The notes under the pieces were generated by a model that worked only from the letters and a program-made list of their open reading frames with translations, ran no database searches and was not told the DNA's origin. The position numbers were made by a program, and so were the translations under genes. From the NCBI GenBank assembly GCA_029907105.1, contig JARYMM010000015.1:1-64000 (forward strand): DNA of 64,000 nucleotides. The letters run 5' to 3'. Below, piece by piece: positions 45,643-54,603 of the stretch. Positions within the stretch are counted from its first letter, which is position 1. Each line of letters starts with the position of its first letter. The DNA comes from Anaerolineae bacterium (GTDB lineage: Bacteria; Chloroflexota; Anaerolineae; UBA3071).

Positions 45643-46707
45643 ATGTCTGCCTTGCGCGTCTGGCAACGCAAACTCTTCAAGACCCTGGCCCGCATCGTGC
45701 CCGGCTACCGGCTGCGGCGCGGGCTGTTGCGTCGCTGCGGCTACGCCATCGGCCGCGACGTGTACATCGGCGAGGACCTCATCATCTGCGAGATCCTGGA
45801 GGACTTCTCGCCGAAGCTGGTCATCGGCGACCGGGTGGCCATCGCCCCCCGCGTCACCCTGGTGACCTCCTCGGACCCCAACTGGTCGCGGCTGGCGCAG
45901 GTGGTGGAGCCAGAACGGGGACGCATTGTCATCGAGCAGGATGCCTGGTTGGGGGCCGGCGTCATCGTCATGCCCAATGTGACCATCGGCGAGGGGGCCA
46001 TTGTCGGGGCCGGCTCGGTGGTGACACGGGATGTGCCGCCGTGGACGGTGGTGGCCGGGGCGCCGGCCCAGGTGTTGCGGCCGGTGCCGCGCCCGGCTGG
46101 CGTGCCCGCGCCGGTCGGCCGGCCGCCGCGCATCCATCCCACGGCGGAGGTCTCGCCACAGGCAGAGGTGGGGGAAGGGACGTCCATCTGGCATCACGCC
46201 CAGGTGCGGGAAGGGGTGCGCATCGGGCGGGAGTGCATCCTGGGCAAGAACGTCTACGTGGACTTCAACGTGGTCATCGGCGACCGGGTGAAGGTGCAGA
46301 ACAACGCCCTGCTGTACCACGGTGTGACCCTGGAGGATGGTGTGTTCATCGGCCCGGCGGCCTGTCTGACCAATGACCGCTTGCCGCGGGCGGTGCGGCC
46401 CGATGGCGCGCTCAAGAGCGATGCCGACTGGGAAGCGGGGACGATCCTGGTGCGGGAGGGGGCGTCCATTGGCGCACGGGCGGTGATCCTGCCCGGCGTC
46501 ACCGTCGGCCCCTGGGCCATGGTGGCTGCCGGGGCGGTGGTGACCCACGACGTGCCGCCGCATGGCCTGGTGGCCGGCGTGCCCGCCCGCCTGCAGGGTT
46601 ACGTCTGTCGCTGCGGCCGGCGGTTGGAGCCCGTTGGAGAGAGAGGAGAAGATGGCGTGCCCATGGACTGTTCTGCCTGTGGTGTGAGGTATGTCATTAA
46701 AGCGTGA
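45643..46707 (+). CDS. Tandem left-handed beta-helix acyltransferase with zinc-ribbon tail
   Basis: A 354-residue protein made of two hexapeptide-repeat acyltransferase units. The first (about 20-145) resembles maltose/galactoside O-acetyltransferases (IVIEQDAWLGAGVIVMPNVT). The second (about 160-320) resembles WbpD/WlbB-type sugar N-acetyltransferases (SIWHHAQVREGVRIGRECIL). The C terminus has CRCGRR and CSACG, a probable zinc ribbon. It likely acetylates sugar precursors of the exopolysaccharide. The gene is flanked by inverted heptamer arrays and has no clear ribosome site. Confidence 0.87.
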   Translation: MSALRVWQRKLFKTLARIVPGYRLRRGLLRRCGYAIGRDVYIGEDLIICEILEDFSPKLVIGDRVAIAPRVTLVTSSDPNWSRLAQVVEPERGRIVIEQDAWLGAGVIVMPNVTIGEGAIVGAGSVVTRDVPPWTVVAGAPAQVLRPVPRPAGVPAPVGRPPRIHPTAEVSPQAEVGEGTSIWHHAQVREGVRIGRECILGKNVYVDFNVVIGDRVKVQNNALLYHGVTLEDGVFIGPAACLTNDRLPRAVRPDGALKSDADWEAGTILVREGASIGARAVILPGVTVGPWAMVAAGAVVTHDVPPHGLVAGVPARLQGYVCRCGRRLEPVGERGEDGVPMDCSACGVRYVIKA

Positions 46708-46779
46708 TGCGTGATCCGTGATGCGTGATGCGTGATCCGTGATGCGTGCCTCACGTTTCACGTTTTACGTTTCACGAGG
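46703..46779. repeat. Heptamer array, CGTGATG then CACGTTT words
   Basis: Eleven 7-nt units (77 nt) in unbroken phase: six CGTGATG or CGTGATC, one transitional, then CACGTTT-type units that are inverted relative to CGTGAAA words. It starts inside the acyltransferase stop region and ends 7 nt before the thioesterase ATG. Confidence 0.85.
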
Positions 46780-46786
46780 TGGAGTT

Positions 46787-47227
46787 ATGGAATTCGCAGC
46801 CTTACAGCCCGGCCTGGTGGGCGAGGCGCAAACGGTCGTGGTGCCGGAGAACACCGCCTGGCATATGGGGAGCGGCGGCGTGGCCGTTTTCGCCACGCCG
46901 GCCATGATTGCCTTGATGGAACAGGCCGCCGTGCAGGCGGTCACGCCGCACCTGCCGCCAGGCTGGCAGACGGTGGGCGTGCACGTGGACGTGCAGCATC
47001 TGGCGGCCACGCCGCTGGGGCTGACGGTGACTGCCCGCGCCGAGCTGTTGGAGGTCGAAGGGCGCCGCCTGACCTTCCGCGTCACCGCCCACGACGGCCA
47101 GGAACTCATCGGGGAGGGCACACACCGGCGGGCGCTCATTGACCTGGCCCGCTTTCAGGCGCGGGTGGCGGCCAAGCAAACAACCCATGACACTCAGCCC
47201 ATAGTCCCTCGCCCGTCTGAGGGCTGA
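46787..47227 (+). CDS. Hotdog-fold thioesterase, FlK-like
   Basis: A 146-residue hotdog thioesterase. The Thr in FATPAMIALMEQA, the Glu eight residues later and a His 26 residues after that (VDVQH) reproduce the spacing of the Thr-Glu-His triad of fluoroacetyl-CoA thioesterase FlK (42, 50, 76). Homologues mostly hydrolyse other acyl-CoAs. GAGGTGGAG overlaps the end of a 7-nt array just before the ATG. The last 15 residues are low complexity. Confidence 0.85.
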   Translation: MEFAALQPGLVGEAQTVVVPENTAWHMGSGGVAVFATPAMIALMEQAAVQAVTPHLPPGWQTVGVHVDVQHLAATPLGLTVTARAELLEVEGRRLTFRVTAHDGQELIGEGTHRRALIDLARFQARVAAKQTTHDTQPIVPRPSEG

Positions 47228-47258
47228 GGGCGGGGAACCCAGGGCTGGGGCTGACCGA

Positions 47259-48932
47259 TCAGATATACCCCAGTCCCTCCAGCGCCTTGCGGATGCCCGC
47301 CTCATCCTCGTCCGAGTAGGCCTGGCCGGCGGTTCCCTCGCCCGACCCTGTCCCCAGCGGTTCGCCGTAGACCACCGGCTGGCGGGCCAGGAGGTCCGGC
47401 TCCAGCGCTTCTGTCAGCACCCGTCCGTCCATGTCCCGCGGGATGGGACAACCCAGGGCATAGAGGATGGTAGGGGCCAGGTCGGTGATTGTTGCTCCCT
47501 CGATGCGTTGGCCGCGTCGCACCAACCCCTCGCCGCGCAGGATCAGCACGCCCTCCATCAGATGGTCGCCGCTGCGCCGCGCCAGGAAAGAGAGGGGCAC
47601 TTCGGTGATGAGCCGGTCCACGCCTGCCCCGCCGTCGTAGGCCGGGTCGGTGAGCAACACGATGTCCGGCATCTCCTCCAGGAAGGGGCCGGTGTAGACC
47701 TCCTCGCGCCGGTAGGCCTCGCGCACCAGGGGGCGGCCATCTTCCGGGTCAGTCAGTCCTTGCAGCGCTTCCAGTATCGCTGAGCGCACGGCCTCGTACT
47801 CCGCCCCCGGCTCGACAATCCCCTGCGGCTGGCGGCCGCGCAGGTTGATCTCGATCCCCTCTGCCGGATATTGCAACGGCACCCGAAAGGCCCGCGTCTT
47901 GCCCCAGTCTATGAGCCCGGCGCCGCTTTTGATCTCCGAGATGCCCGCCCTGATCCGCTCCGGCAGGTGGCGGTTGGCCCAGTCCAGGAAGGGCAGATTG
48001 AAACGAGCCCAGTCCACCAGGTGGCGGGTTGCCTGGCGCAGGGGACGGGCGTTTCCTGCCTGCGCCCGCAGCCAGCCCTGCTGCTGCAGCCAGGCGTTGA
48101 GATTGAGAGCTTTCGCCGGCCGCGGCCCGCCGCCATGGTCGGACAGGATCATCACCAGCCAATCCGGCCCCACCTGGGCGACCAGCCGTCCCACCAACCC
48201 GTCTAGCTTGCGGTAGGCCTCGGCGATGATGTCGCCGTAGCGCGCGCCCTCTGCCGGATCGTAGAGCGGGTGCTGCGGGTCTATGTACTTCCAGAACTTA
48301 TGCTGGTAGCCGTCGGTGATGCCGCTGACGCAGACGTAGAGGTCTTGTTCGCCGGCCTGCAAGAAGCGGGTCATGGTCTCCCCTGTGCTCTCGATCTCGA
48401 AGTCGGCGTTGCGCCGCTCTTCGGCCACCCCGGCGGTCAGGATCTCGTCATGGGAGTGGAGGGCGATGGGGGTCAGCTCGTCCGCCAGTTCTGGCGGGAA
48501 GGTATAGGCCCGTCGGCGGTCCGGCGTGGGATAGCCGGCCACCATCACCCCCTGCACCGGCCAGACGGGGTAGGTCATGGGCACGCGATAGGCCAGCACC
48601 CCACGACCCTGTTGGCTCAGAGCGTCGAGGAAGGTCTGCCCGGCGAAGGCGGCCGAGGAGGCGAAGCGGTTGGCGTAGCCCGAGTAGTTGCGCAGGTCGA
48701 GGATGCGGAAATTGAGGATGCCGGTGCGGCCTGGGTTCTTGCCGGTCAGGAAAGCTGCCCAGGCCGGGGCGGAGTTGGGGGGCAGGACGGAGCGCAGCCG
48801 TCCCCATGTGCCCTCGGCCATCAGTCGGGCCAGGTGGGGGAGCTGGCCGGCGGCCAGCAGGGGGTCCATAAGGTCGAAAGTGGCGCCGTCCAGTCCGATG
48901 ATCAGTGCTTTGGTGTCTCCTGTCTTGGTCAT
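47259..48932 (-). CDS. Alkaline-phosphatase-superfamily phosphodiesterase
   Basis: A 557-residue enzyme of the nucleotide pyrophosphatase/phosphodiesterase type. The first metal Asp is in LIIGLDGATFDLM, the nucleophile Ser or Thr region is PPNSAPAWAAFLTGKNPGRTGI, and metal ligands follow in SGITDGYQHKFWKY and LVMILSDHGGGPRPAK. There is no signal peptide. Chloroflexota and Archaea have many such proteins, proposed to act on nucleotides or phosphonates. It is convergent with the thioesterase gene. Confidence 0.9.
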   Translation of the reverse strand: MTKTGDTKALIIGLDGATFDLMDPLLAAGQLPHLARLMAEGTWGRLRSVLPPNSAPAWAAFLTGKNPGRTGILNFRILDLRNYSGYANRFASSAAFAGQTFLDALSQQGRGVLAYRVPMTYPVWPVQGVMVAGYPTPDRRRAYTFPPELADELTPIALHSHDEILTAGVAEERRNADFEIESTGETMTRFLQAGEQDLYVCVSGITDGYQHKFWKYIDPQHPLYDPAEGARYGDIIAEAYRKLDGLVGRLVAQVGPDWLVMILSDHGGGPRPAKALNLNAWLQQQGWLRAQAGNARPLRQATRHLVDWARFNLPFLDWANRHLPERIRAGISEIKSGAGLIDWGKTRAFRVPLQYPAEGIEINLRGRQPQGIVEPGAEYEAVRSAILEALQGLTDPEDGRPLVREAYRREEVYTGPFLEEMPDIVLLTDPAYDGGAGVDRLITEVPLSFLARRSGDHLMEGVLILRGEGLVRRGQRIEGATITDLAPTILYALGCPIPRDMDGRVLTEALEPDLLARQPVVYGEPLGTGSGEGTAGQAYSDEDEAGIRKALEGLGYI

Positions 48933-49064
48933 AAGCGTTCACCTTTCCCGGCTGATTATACTCACCTGGGGCGGTACCGCAACTTGTGGTGGCCTCTTGG
49001 GTCCTGGGCGAAGACAGTCCAGGGAGCACCAGGGGTATGCCTTTACCTGTCACTCACTCCATTT

Positions 49065-49092
49065 GATGTTTGCAGTTTGAGGTTTGAAGTTC
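49065..49092. repeat. Short heptamer array, GNNGTTT words
   Basis: Four 7-nt units (GATGTTT, GCAGTTT, GAGGTTT, GAAGTTC) directly upstream of the uvrC promoter. Confidence 0.65.
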
Positions 49093-49099
49093 TTCGTAG

Positions 49100-49128
49100 T
49101 TGACCCCAAGCGTTGCTTGTGCTAAAAT
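49100..49128 (+). promoter_or_regulatory. uvrC promoter
   Basis: TTGACC (49100-49105), a 17-bp spacer and TAAAAT (49123-49128). The start codon at 49138 lies 9 nt after the -10 box, so the transcript should be leaderless or nearly so. Confidence 0.75.
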
Positions 49129-49137
49129 AAAGGGGCG

Positions 49138-51003
49138 ATGGTCAATGAGTATTTACAGGCCAAACTGGATACATTGCCGGCCAGGCCCGGCGTCTACTTG
49201 ATGAAGGACGAGCAGGGCGACGTCATCTACGTGGGCAAGGCGGTCAACCTGCACAGCCGCGTGCGCTCCTACTTCCAGCGCGCCAGCCAGCACGAGGGCA
49301 AGACGCGCCGTCTGACGGCGGAGGTGGCGGACTTTGATTGGATCATCACCGAGAACGAGGTGGAGGCGCTGGTGCTGGAGAACATCCTCATCAAGCAGCA
49401 CCGCCCCCGCTTCAACGTGCGGCTGCGCGATGACAAGACCTACCCTTACATCAAAATCCACTGGCAGGACCCCTTTCCCAAGGTGAGCGTCACCCGGCGC
49501 ATGGCGCAGGACGGTGCCTGGTATTTCGGCCCCTACGCCTCGTCCGGCGCGGTGCGCCAGACGCTGGACGGCCTGCGGCGCATCTTCCCCTACCTGACCT
49601 GCAACCGGCAGATCACCGGCCAGGACGAGCAACCCTGCCTCTACTACCACATCCAGCGCTGCATCGGGCCGTGCATTGGGGCGGTGGATCAGGCGGAGTA
49701 CCGGCAGATGATCGAAGGGCTGGCCCGCTTCCTGCGCGGCGAGAGCGAGGAGGTGCTGGCGGAGTTGGAGGCGCGCATGCAGGCGGCGGCCGAGGCCTGG
49801 CAGTTCGAGCGGGCAGCCCTCTACCGCGATCAGATGCGGGCGGCGCAGCGCGTGGTCGAGCGGCAGAAGGTGGTCTCCCCGAGCATGGCCGATCAGGATG
49901 TCATCGCCCTGGCCCGCCAGGATGGTGATGCCTGTGCGCAGGTCTTCTTCGTCCGCCGCGGCAAGCTCATCGGCCGCGAGCTGTTCGTCCTGGAAGGCGC
50001 CGGCTACGAGGAGGAGGCGCAGGTGATGCCTTCCGTCCTCAAGCAATTCTACGATCAGGCCGCCTACATCCCGCCGGAGATTCTGCTGCCGGCGCCGGTG
50101 GAGGAGGCCGATGTCATCGCCGAGTGGCTGAGTGCGAAGCGGGGGGCGAAGGTGACGCTGCGGGTGCCGCGTCGCGGCCATAAGCGCCAACTGGTGCGCA
50201 TGGCCCTGGAGAACGCTTCGGAGATGCTGGCCTCGCTGCGCCAGCAGTGGCAGGTGGACAAGAGCAAGCAGGTGCAGGGGCTGGCCGAATTGCAGGAGGC
50301 GCTCGGCCTGGCTTCGCCGCCAGCGCGCATCGAGGCTTACGACATCTCCACACTGCAGGGCCGTCAGACGGTGGGCAGCATGGTGGTCTTCGCCCAGGGC
50401 ACGCCGCGCAAGAGCGACTACCGGCGCTTCCAGGTGCGCGGCCGCGGCGCCCAGGGCGAGCCGGACGATTACGCCGCCATGCGCGAGGTGCTGCGCCGTC
50501 GCTTCCGCCGCGCCGTGGAGCCGCCCGAGGAGGACCCCGGCCGCAAGGCCAGGGCCGGCGACGCTGTGTGGACGGTGCTGCCCGACCTGGTGCTGCTCGA
50601 TGGCGGCCGCGGCCAGCTCAACGTGGGGCTGGAAGTACTCCAGGAGTATGACCTGCGGGACACGGTGCCCATCGTCGCCCTGGCCAAAGAGCACGAGGAG
50701 CTATTCCTGCCCGATCGGGAGGAGCCGCTGCGCCTGCCGCGCCGCTCGCAGGCCTTGTTCCTGGTGCAGCGCATCCGTGACGAGGCCCATCGCTTTGCCG
50801 TTGGCAGCCACCGGCAGAGGCGGCGGCGGGAGGCTCTGGCTTCGGAGTTGGAGGCGATTCCCGGCATTGGGCCACGGCGGCGGCAGGCGCTGTTGAAGGC
50901 TTTCGGTTCGCTGGAGGGCGTGCGCCAGGCGACGGTGGAGGAGTTGGCGGCTGTGCCGGGGATGACGCGGGTGGCAGCCCAGGCGGTGAAGGAAGCGCTA
51001 TAG
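49138..51003 (+). CDS. uvrC: UvrABC excinuclease subunit C
   Basis: A 621-residue nucleotide-excision-repair nuclease that cuts on both sides of a lesion held by UvrB. The GIY-YIG domain (about 12-90) has PGVYLMKDEQGDVIYVGKA; the UVR domain lies near 205-240; the RNase-H-like endonuclease domain (about 380-540) includes IEAYDISTLQG and LVLLDGGRGQLN; and the C-terminal helix-hairpin-helix pair has IPGIGPRRRQALLKAFGSL. Length is normal for the family. No Shine-Dalgarno sequence is seen. Confidence 0.97.
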   Translation: MVNEYLQAKLDTLPARPGVYLMKDEQGDVIYVGKAVNLHSRVRSYFQRASQHEGKTRRLTAEVADFDWIITENEVEALVLENILIKQHRPRFNVRLRDDKTYPYIKIHWQDPFPKVSVTRRMAQDGAWYFGPYASSGAVRQTLDGLRRIFPYLTCNRQITGQDEQPCLYYHIQRCIGPCIGAVDQAEYRQMIEGLARFLRGESEEVLAELEARMQAAAEAWQFERAALYRDQMRAAQRVVERQKVVSPSMADQDVIALARQDGDACAQVFFVRRGKLIGRELFVLEGAGYEEEAQVMPSVLKQFYDQAAYIPPEILLPAPVEEADVIAEWLSAKRGAKVTLRVPRRGHKRQLVRMALENASEMLASLRQQWQVDKSKQVQGLAELQEALGLASPPARIEAYDISTLQGRQTVGSMVVFAQGTPRKSDYRRFQVRGRGAQGEPDDYAAMREVLRRRFRRAVEPPEEDPGRKARAGDAVWTVLPDLVLLDGGRGQLNVGLEVLQEYDLRDTVPIVALAKEHEELFLPDREEPLRLPRRSQALFLVQRIRDEAHRFAVGSHRQRRRREALASELEAIPGIGPRRRQALLKAFGSLEGVRQATVEELAAVPGMTRVAAQAVKEAL

Positions 51004-51071
51004 GACTGCTACAGGGGGTTTGAAGGCTCTGAGGGGCGAGGGAAAGAAGGGAAAAGAGGGAAAAGGGGGAA

Positions 51072-53453
51072 ATGGACCCGGCGCAGGTTGTGGCTCACTT
51101 GCAGACCATGCCCTTGTTCGAGGGTTTTTCGGCCGATGAACTGCGGGAACTGGCAGGCCTCCTCCAGGAGCGGCGATACACGGCCGGTGAAGCCATCTTC
51201 CGCCAGGGTGATCTGCCCCTGGCCCTGTACATGGTGGTCAGCGGGCAGGTGCGGGAAAGCGGCGTGGATAGGGCGGGGCGCGAGGTATTCCGCAGAACCG
51301 CTAGCCCTGGGGAGTGTTTCGGCCGTTACGCCCTGGTCTTGGGCCGGCCACAGCGCGCCACTGCCCATGCTGTCGGAGATGTCCGGCTTCTCGAGCTTTC
51401 CTCCAGAGAATTCAACCGTCTTCTGCTGCGGCATCCCGAGTTGCGCGAGCGGCTCCTGCCTCTGGCCGTGGCTGGTCGCCTGCGCGCCATGCCTGTCTTC
51501 CGTGAACTGAGCAACGAGGAAATAGTCCATGTCGCCGGCCTCGTGGAAGAGCATGCGGTGACAGAAGGACAGATGATCCTTCGGGCAGGGGGGAGGGATG
51601 CGCCCCTATACGTGATCCTCAGCGGGCAGGTAACAGTAACGGCAGCCGGGGGCGAGGAAGTGTTGACTGCCGGCAATTTCTTCGGCGGGGAGGAGGTGTT
51701 GACGGGCAGGCTGTCCTCCGTTTCCGCGACCGCCCTTACGGCGGCTGAACTTTATGCGTTGCCAGCCGAAGACCTCCGCTGGCTGCTGCAAGCCTATCCT
51801 CCCCTGCGCCAGACACTGGTTCATCCAGACATTGCCGGTCGCCTGCGCGCAACAACCACCTTCGCTCGTCTGTCGGACGCTCAACTGCGACATCTGGCAG
51901 GCTACGTGCGTTGGGTTCATTACCCCCGAGGGCACACAGTGGTCTCCCAAGGACAGCCGGGCATGAACTTCTTCATCCTTGACCGGGGCGAGGCGATAGT
52001 GCGTGCAGTGGATGAGCAGGGGCGGGAGCGCCCGCGGGGCTACCTGCAGGAGGGTGATTCCTTTGGCGAGACCTCTCTCTTCGTCGGCGACCCCCATGAT
52101 GTCAGCGTTGAAGCCGCTACTGGCACCGACTGGCTGATGCTTAATCGAGAGGACTTCAGGCTGGCGCAGTCCGCTCGCCCCGAGATCAGGGGGCAACTCC
52201 GATTGCGCCCGGAGACGGAACGGCGGCTCAGGCTCTCTATGTTCCCCTGGCTCGAGGCCGGGGAGGCCGTGGTAGAGCAGGTGCGCCGTCATGTTATCAT
52301 AGCCGTGCGTAACCTGATCGTGCCCGTTCTCATTGCCTTGGTGTTGCTTATGCTCATGGCCGATGAGCGCCTTCCCCGTCCGCTGGGCTGGTGGCTTTTG
52401 GTCCTTGATATACCATTGGGCCTTTGGCTGTTCAATGACTGGTGGAACGACCGCCTGGTCATCACCCCCCGGCGGATAACCCGCTGGGAGCGCATCTGGC
52501 CTGCATACGAGCGCCGCCCCGAAGCGCCTCTGAGACAGGTTCAGGATGTGCGCGTGTCCCGCGGCTTGTGGGGCAGCCTGTTGAACTACGGCCACCTGCA
52601 GATACAGACGGCAGCGACGGAGGGTCTCATTGACTTCACCTTCACCCCTGAGCCGATGCGTATCAAGGAGATCATTATGGAGCGTGTGGCCCGCGCCCGG
52701 GCCCCTGAGCGGGCCGAATATCGGGAGGCTGCCCGGCGAGGCCTGGAGAGCCGCCTGGAAATCGGACTGGAACGCCACGCCCCCGAGCGTGCTGTCCCTG
52801 CTGAGAGCGTTCCCGCCGCCACCCCGCCTCGCCGGCCGGAGAGGTCAGGATGGCGGTTCTGGCCCTGGATCACCAAGGTTGAGCCGGACCGCATCACCTG
52901 GCGCAAACACTGGCTTCGGCTCATCTTGAACATCTGGTGGCCATTGCTGGCGTGTCTGTTTCTTATCGGCGTGGCTATCCTTGTAGGTTTCAGAAAATTG
53001 CCTTTCGTCCTCTCCAGAGAACTCGCTTTCTGGATACCCTGGTTGTTGCTTATGTTCCTCGCCTTCTTCTGGCTGTGGTGGCAATATACTGACTGGGGGA
53101 ACGATATCTATGTGGTGACCAAGGAGCGCATCATTGATATTGAAAAAAAGCCGCTCTTCTTTGCCGAAGAGCGGCGTGAGGCCAGCCTGGGCATGGTACA
53201 GAATGTGAACGTGGATATTCCCAATCCTATCGCCTACCTCCTGGGCTTTGGCCACGTGTTCATCTATACCGCCGCAGAGGTGGGCAAGTTCGATTTCCTG
53301 TATGTACCCCATCCCCGCGAGGTGCAGGCGGAGATCTTCCGGCGCATCGAGGACTATCGGAGGCGGGAAGCGCAGCGCCAGGCGGAGCAGCGGCAGGCAG
53401 AGATGGCCGAATGGTTCGAGATGTACCACCGCTTCACCGCTGGCACCCGGTGA
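51072..53453 (+). CDS. Triple cyclic-nucleotide-binding, double bacterial-PH membrane protein
   Basis: A 793-residue protein with an unusual layout. Three cNMP-binding/Crp-like sensor domains (about 5-120, 135-245, 260-370) start with MPLFEGFSADELRELA, MPVFRELSNEEIVHVA and TTFARLSDAQLRHLA. Two membrane helices (about 410-450) lead to a bacterial PH (YdbS/DUF304) domain (about 455-535). After a charged linker come two more helices and a second PH domain (ERIIDIEKKPLFFAEERREASL). It lacks a DNA-binding or kinase domain, so output is unknown; a nucleotide-gated membrane scaffold is a guess. AAAGGGGGAA precedes the ATG. Confidence 0.88.
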   Translation: MDPAQVVAHLQTMPLFEGFSADELRELAGLLQERRYTAGEAIFRQGDLPLALYMVVSGQVRESGVDRAGREVFRRTASPGECFGRYALVLGRPQRATAHAVGDVRLLELSSREFNRLLLRHPELRERLLPLAVAGRLRAMPVFRELSNEEIVHVAGLVEEHAVTEGQMILRAGGRDAPLYVILSGQVTVTAAGGEEVLTAGNFFGGEEVLTGRLSSVSATALTAAELYALPAEDLRWLLQAYPPLRQTLVHPDIAGRLRATTTFARLSDAQLRHLAGYVRWVHYPRGHTVVSQGQPGMNFFILDRGEAIVRAVDEQGRERPRGYLQEGDSFGETSLFVGDPHDVSVEAATGTDWLMLNREDFRLAQSARPEIRGQLRLRPETERRLRLSMFPWLEAGEAVVEQVRRHVIIAVRNLIVPVLIALVLLMLMADERLPRPLGWWLLVLDIPLGLWLFNDWWNDRLVITPRRITRWERIWPAYERRPEAPLRQVQDVRVSRGLWGSLLNYGHLQIQTAATEGLIDFTFTPEPMRIKEIIMERVARARAPERAEYREAARRGLESRLEIGLERHAPERAVPAESVPAATPPRRPERSGWRFWPWITKVEPDRITWRKHWLRLILNIWWPLLACLFLIGVAILVGFRKLPFVLSRELAFWIPWLLLMFLAFFWLWWQYTDWGNDIYVVTKERIIDIEKKPLFFAEERREASLGMVQNVNVDIPNPIAYLLGFGHVFIYTAAEVGKFDFLYVPHPREVQAEIFRRIEDYRRREAQRQAEQRQAEMAEWFEMYHRFTAGTR

Positions 53454-53458
53454 CCAGG

Positions 53459-53528
53459 TATCGGTGATCAGGTCTCAGTGATCAGGACTGGACGTCCCCC
53501 TGATACCCGATCACTGATCACCGATCAC
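53459..53528. repeat. Inverted heptamer arrays, GATCAGG and YGATCAC words
   Basis: Four units on the left (53459-53486) and four on the right (53501-53528) in opposite sense around a 14-nt centre. The right arm encodes the last codons and the stop of the DUF4349 gene on the minus strand. Confidence 0.8.
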
Positions 53529-54498
53529 CCTTATCCTCGCCGCCTGCTGCTTTCACCTCCGCCTTCCTCCTGGCTCGCCCCCTGCGCACCAGCCAGCGGA
53601 TGAGCAACACCAACAGGACGATGGGGATGGCGATGATGATCAGGATGGGCAGCCAGACGACGACGAACCAGATCAGGATGTCCACCACCGTCTTGAGGCT
53701 GCGCACCAGCGCCCGCGAAGCTTCCATCAGCGTGCGCAACGGCGCCCAACCCGGCTCGACCACCGGCTGCGCCAGGGGGTCGGGCACCAGCTCCACCTCG
53801 ATGGTGGCCAGCGCCGTCATCTGCTCCAGGTACTGCATGCGCCCCTTGACCTGCTCGATCTCGCCGCGGATTTCCGTCAGGCGGCGATGGACGTCCAGGA
53901 TGTCCTCGGCGGTGGCATTGGGCTTCTCCCGCACCTCGGTGAGCAGGGCCAAAAGCTCCTTCTCCGTGGCCTCCAGGTTGCGCAGGCGGGCATCCAGATC
54001 GGTGTACTGCTCTGTCACGTCCTCGCCCGACAGGCTCTCCCGCTGTACCTTGACCGCCAACGCCTTGAGTTGATCCAGGGCCTGCTCCAGATTCTCGGCA
54101 GGCACGCGCAGCGTCAGGTATGCTCGCAGCCAGTCGCCCTCCCGCCAGGCATTGGAGCCGGCGACGTAGCCGCCCAGCTCGCGCACCAGGTCCTTGATGG
54201 CCTCCATGCTTTCGGCGGTGTCGCGGACCACCAACTCCAGGCTGGCCCGCTGGATGATCATGCGCTCGGCGGCCGGCGGCAGTTTGGCCAGGACTTCGCC
54301 ACTGCCAGCGTAAGGGGCAGCGGCCGGCGCTTCCACCACCTTCTCCACCACCACCGTCGCTACCACGGGCCTCTCTACAGGACTCTCCACGACCTGCGGC
54401 ACCGGTGCCCTCGGCGCAGCGCAACCCCCCAGGCTGAAGAGCAAAGTCGCCAGCATGAGCAGGGAGATAGCCGCCTTTGTCCTCGTGAGCATATTCAT
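53518..54498 (-). CDS. DUF4349 lipoprotein
   Basis: A 326-residue exported lipoprotein (LLFSLGGC). It consists of the DUF4349 domain (about 80-270; RASLELVVRDTAESMEAIKDL and DVTEQYTDLDARLRNLEATE), which includes a long coiled coil, then a membrane helix (ILIWFVVVWLPILIIIAIPIVLLVLL) and a basic tail. GAGGAG lies about 10 nt before the ATG. Members occur in many phyla; function is not known. The stop codon lies in a 7-nt repeat. Confidence 0.88.
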   Translation of the reverse strand: MNMLTRTKAAISLLMLATLLFSLGGCAAPRAPVPQVVESPVERPVVATVVVEKVVEAPAAAPYAGSGEVLAKLPPAAERMIIQRASLELVVRDTAESMEAIKDLVRELGGYVAGSNAWREGDWLRAYLTLRVPAENLEQALDQLKALAVKVQRESLSGEDVTEQYTDLDARLRNLEATEKELLALLTEVREKPNATAEDILDVHRRLTEIRGEIEQVKGRMQYLEQMTALATIEVELVPDPLAQPVVEPGWAPLRTLMEASRALVRSLKTVVDILIWFVVVWLPILIIIAIPIVLLVLLIRWLVRRGRARRKAEVKAAGGEDKGDR

Positions 54499-54603
54499 GA
54501 TGTCTGTCTCCTCTCGTATGCTTTCTTGGACCAGTGTCCGTTTTCAGGACGTCCCCGGCAAAGGAAAAGTTCCGCTCAGCGGTTTGCCGGGCTGACCGCC
54601 AGG

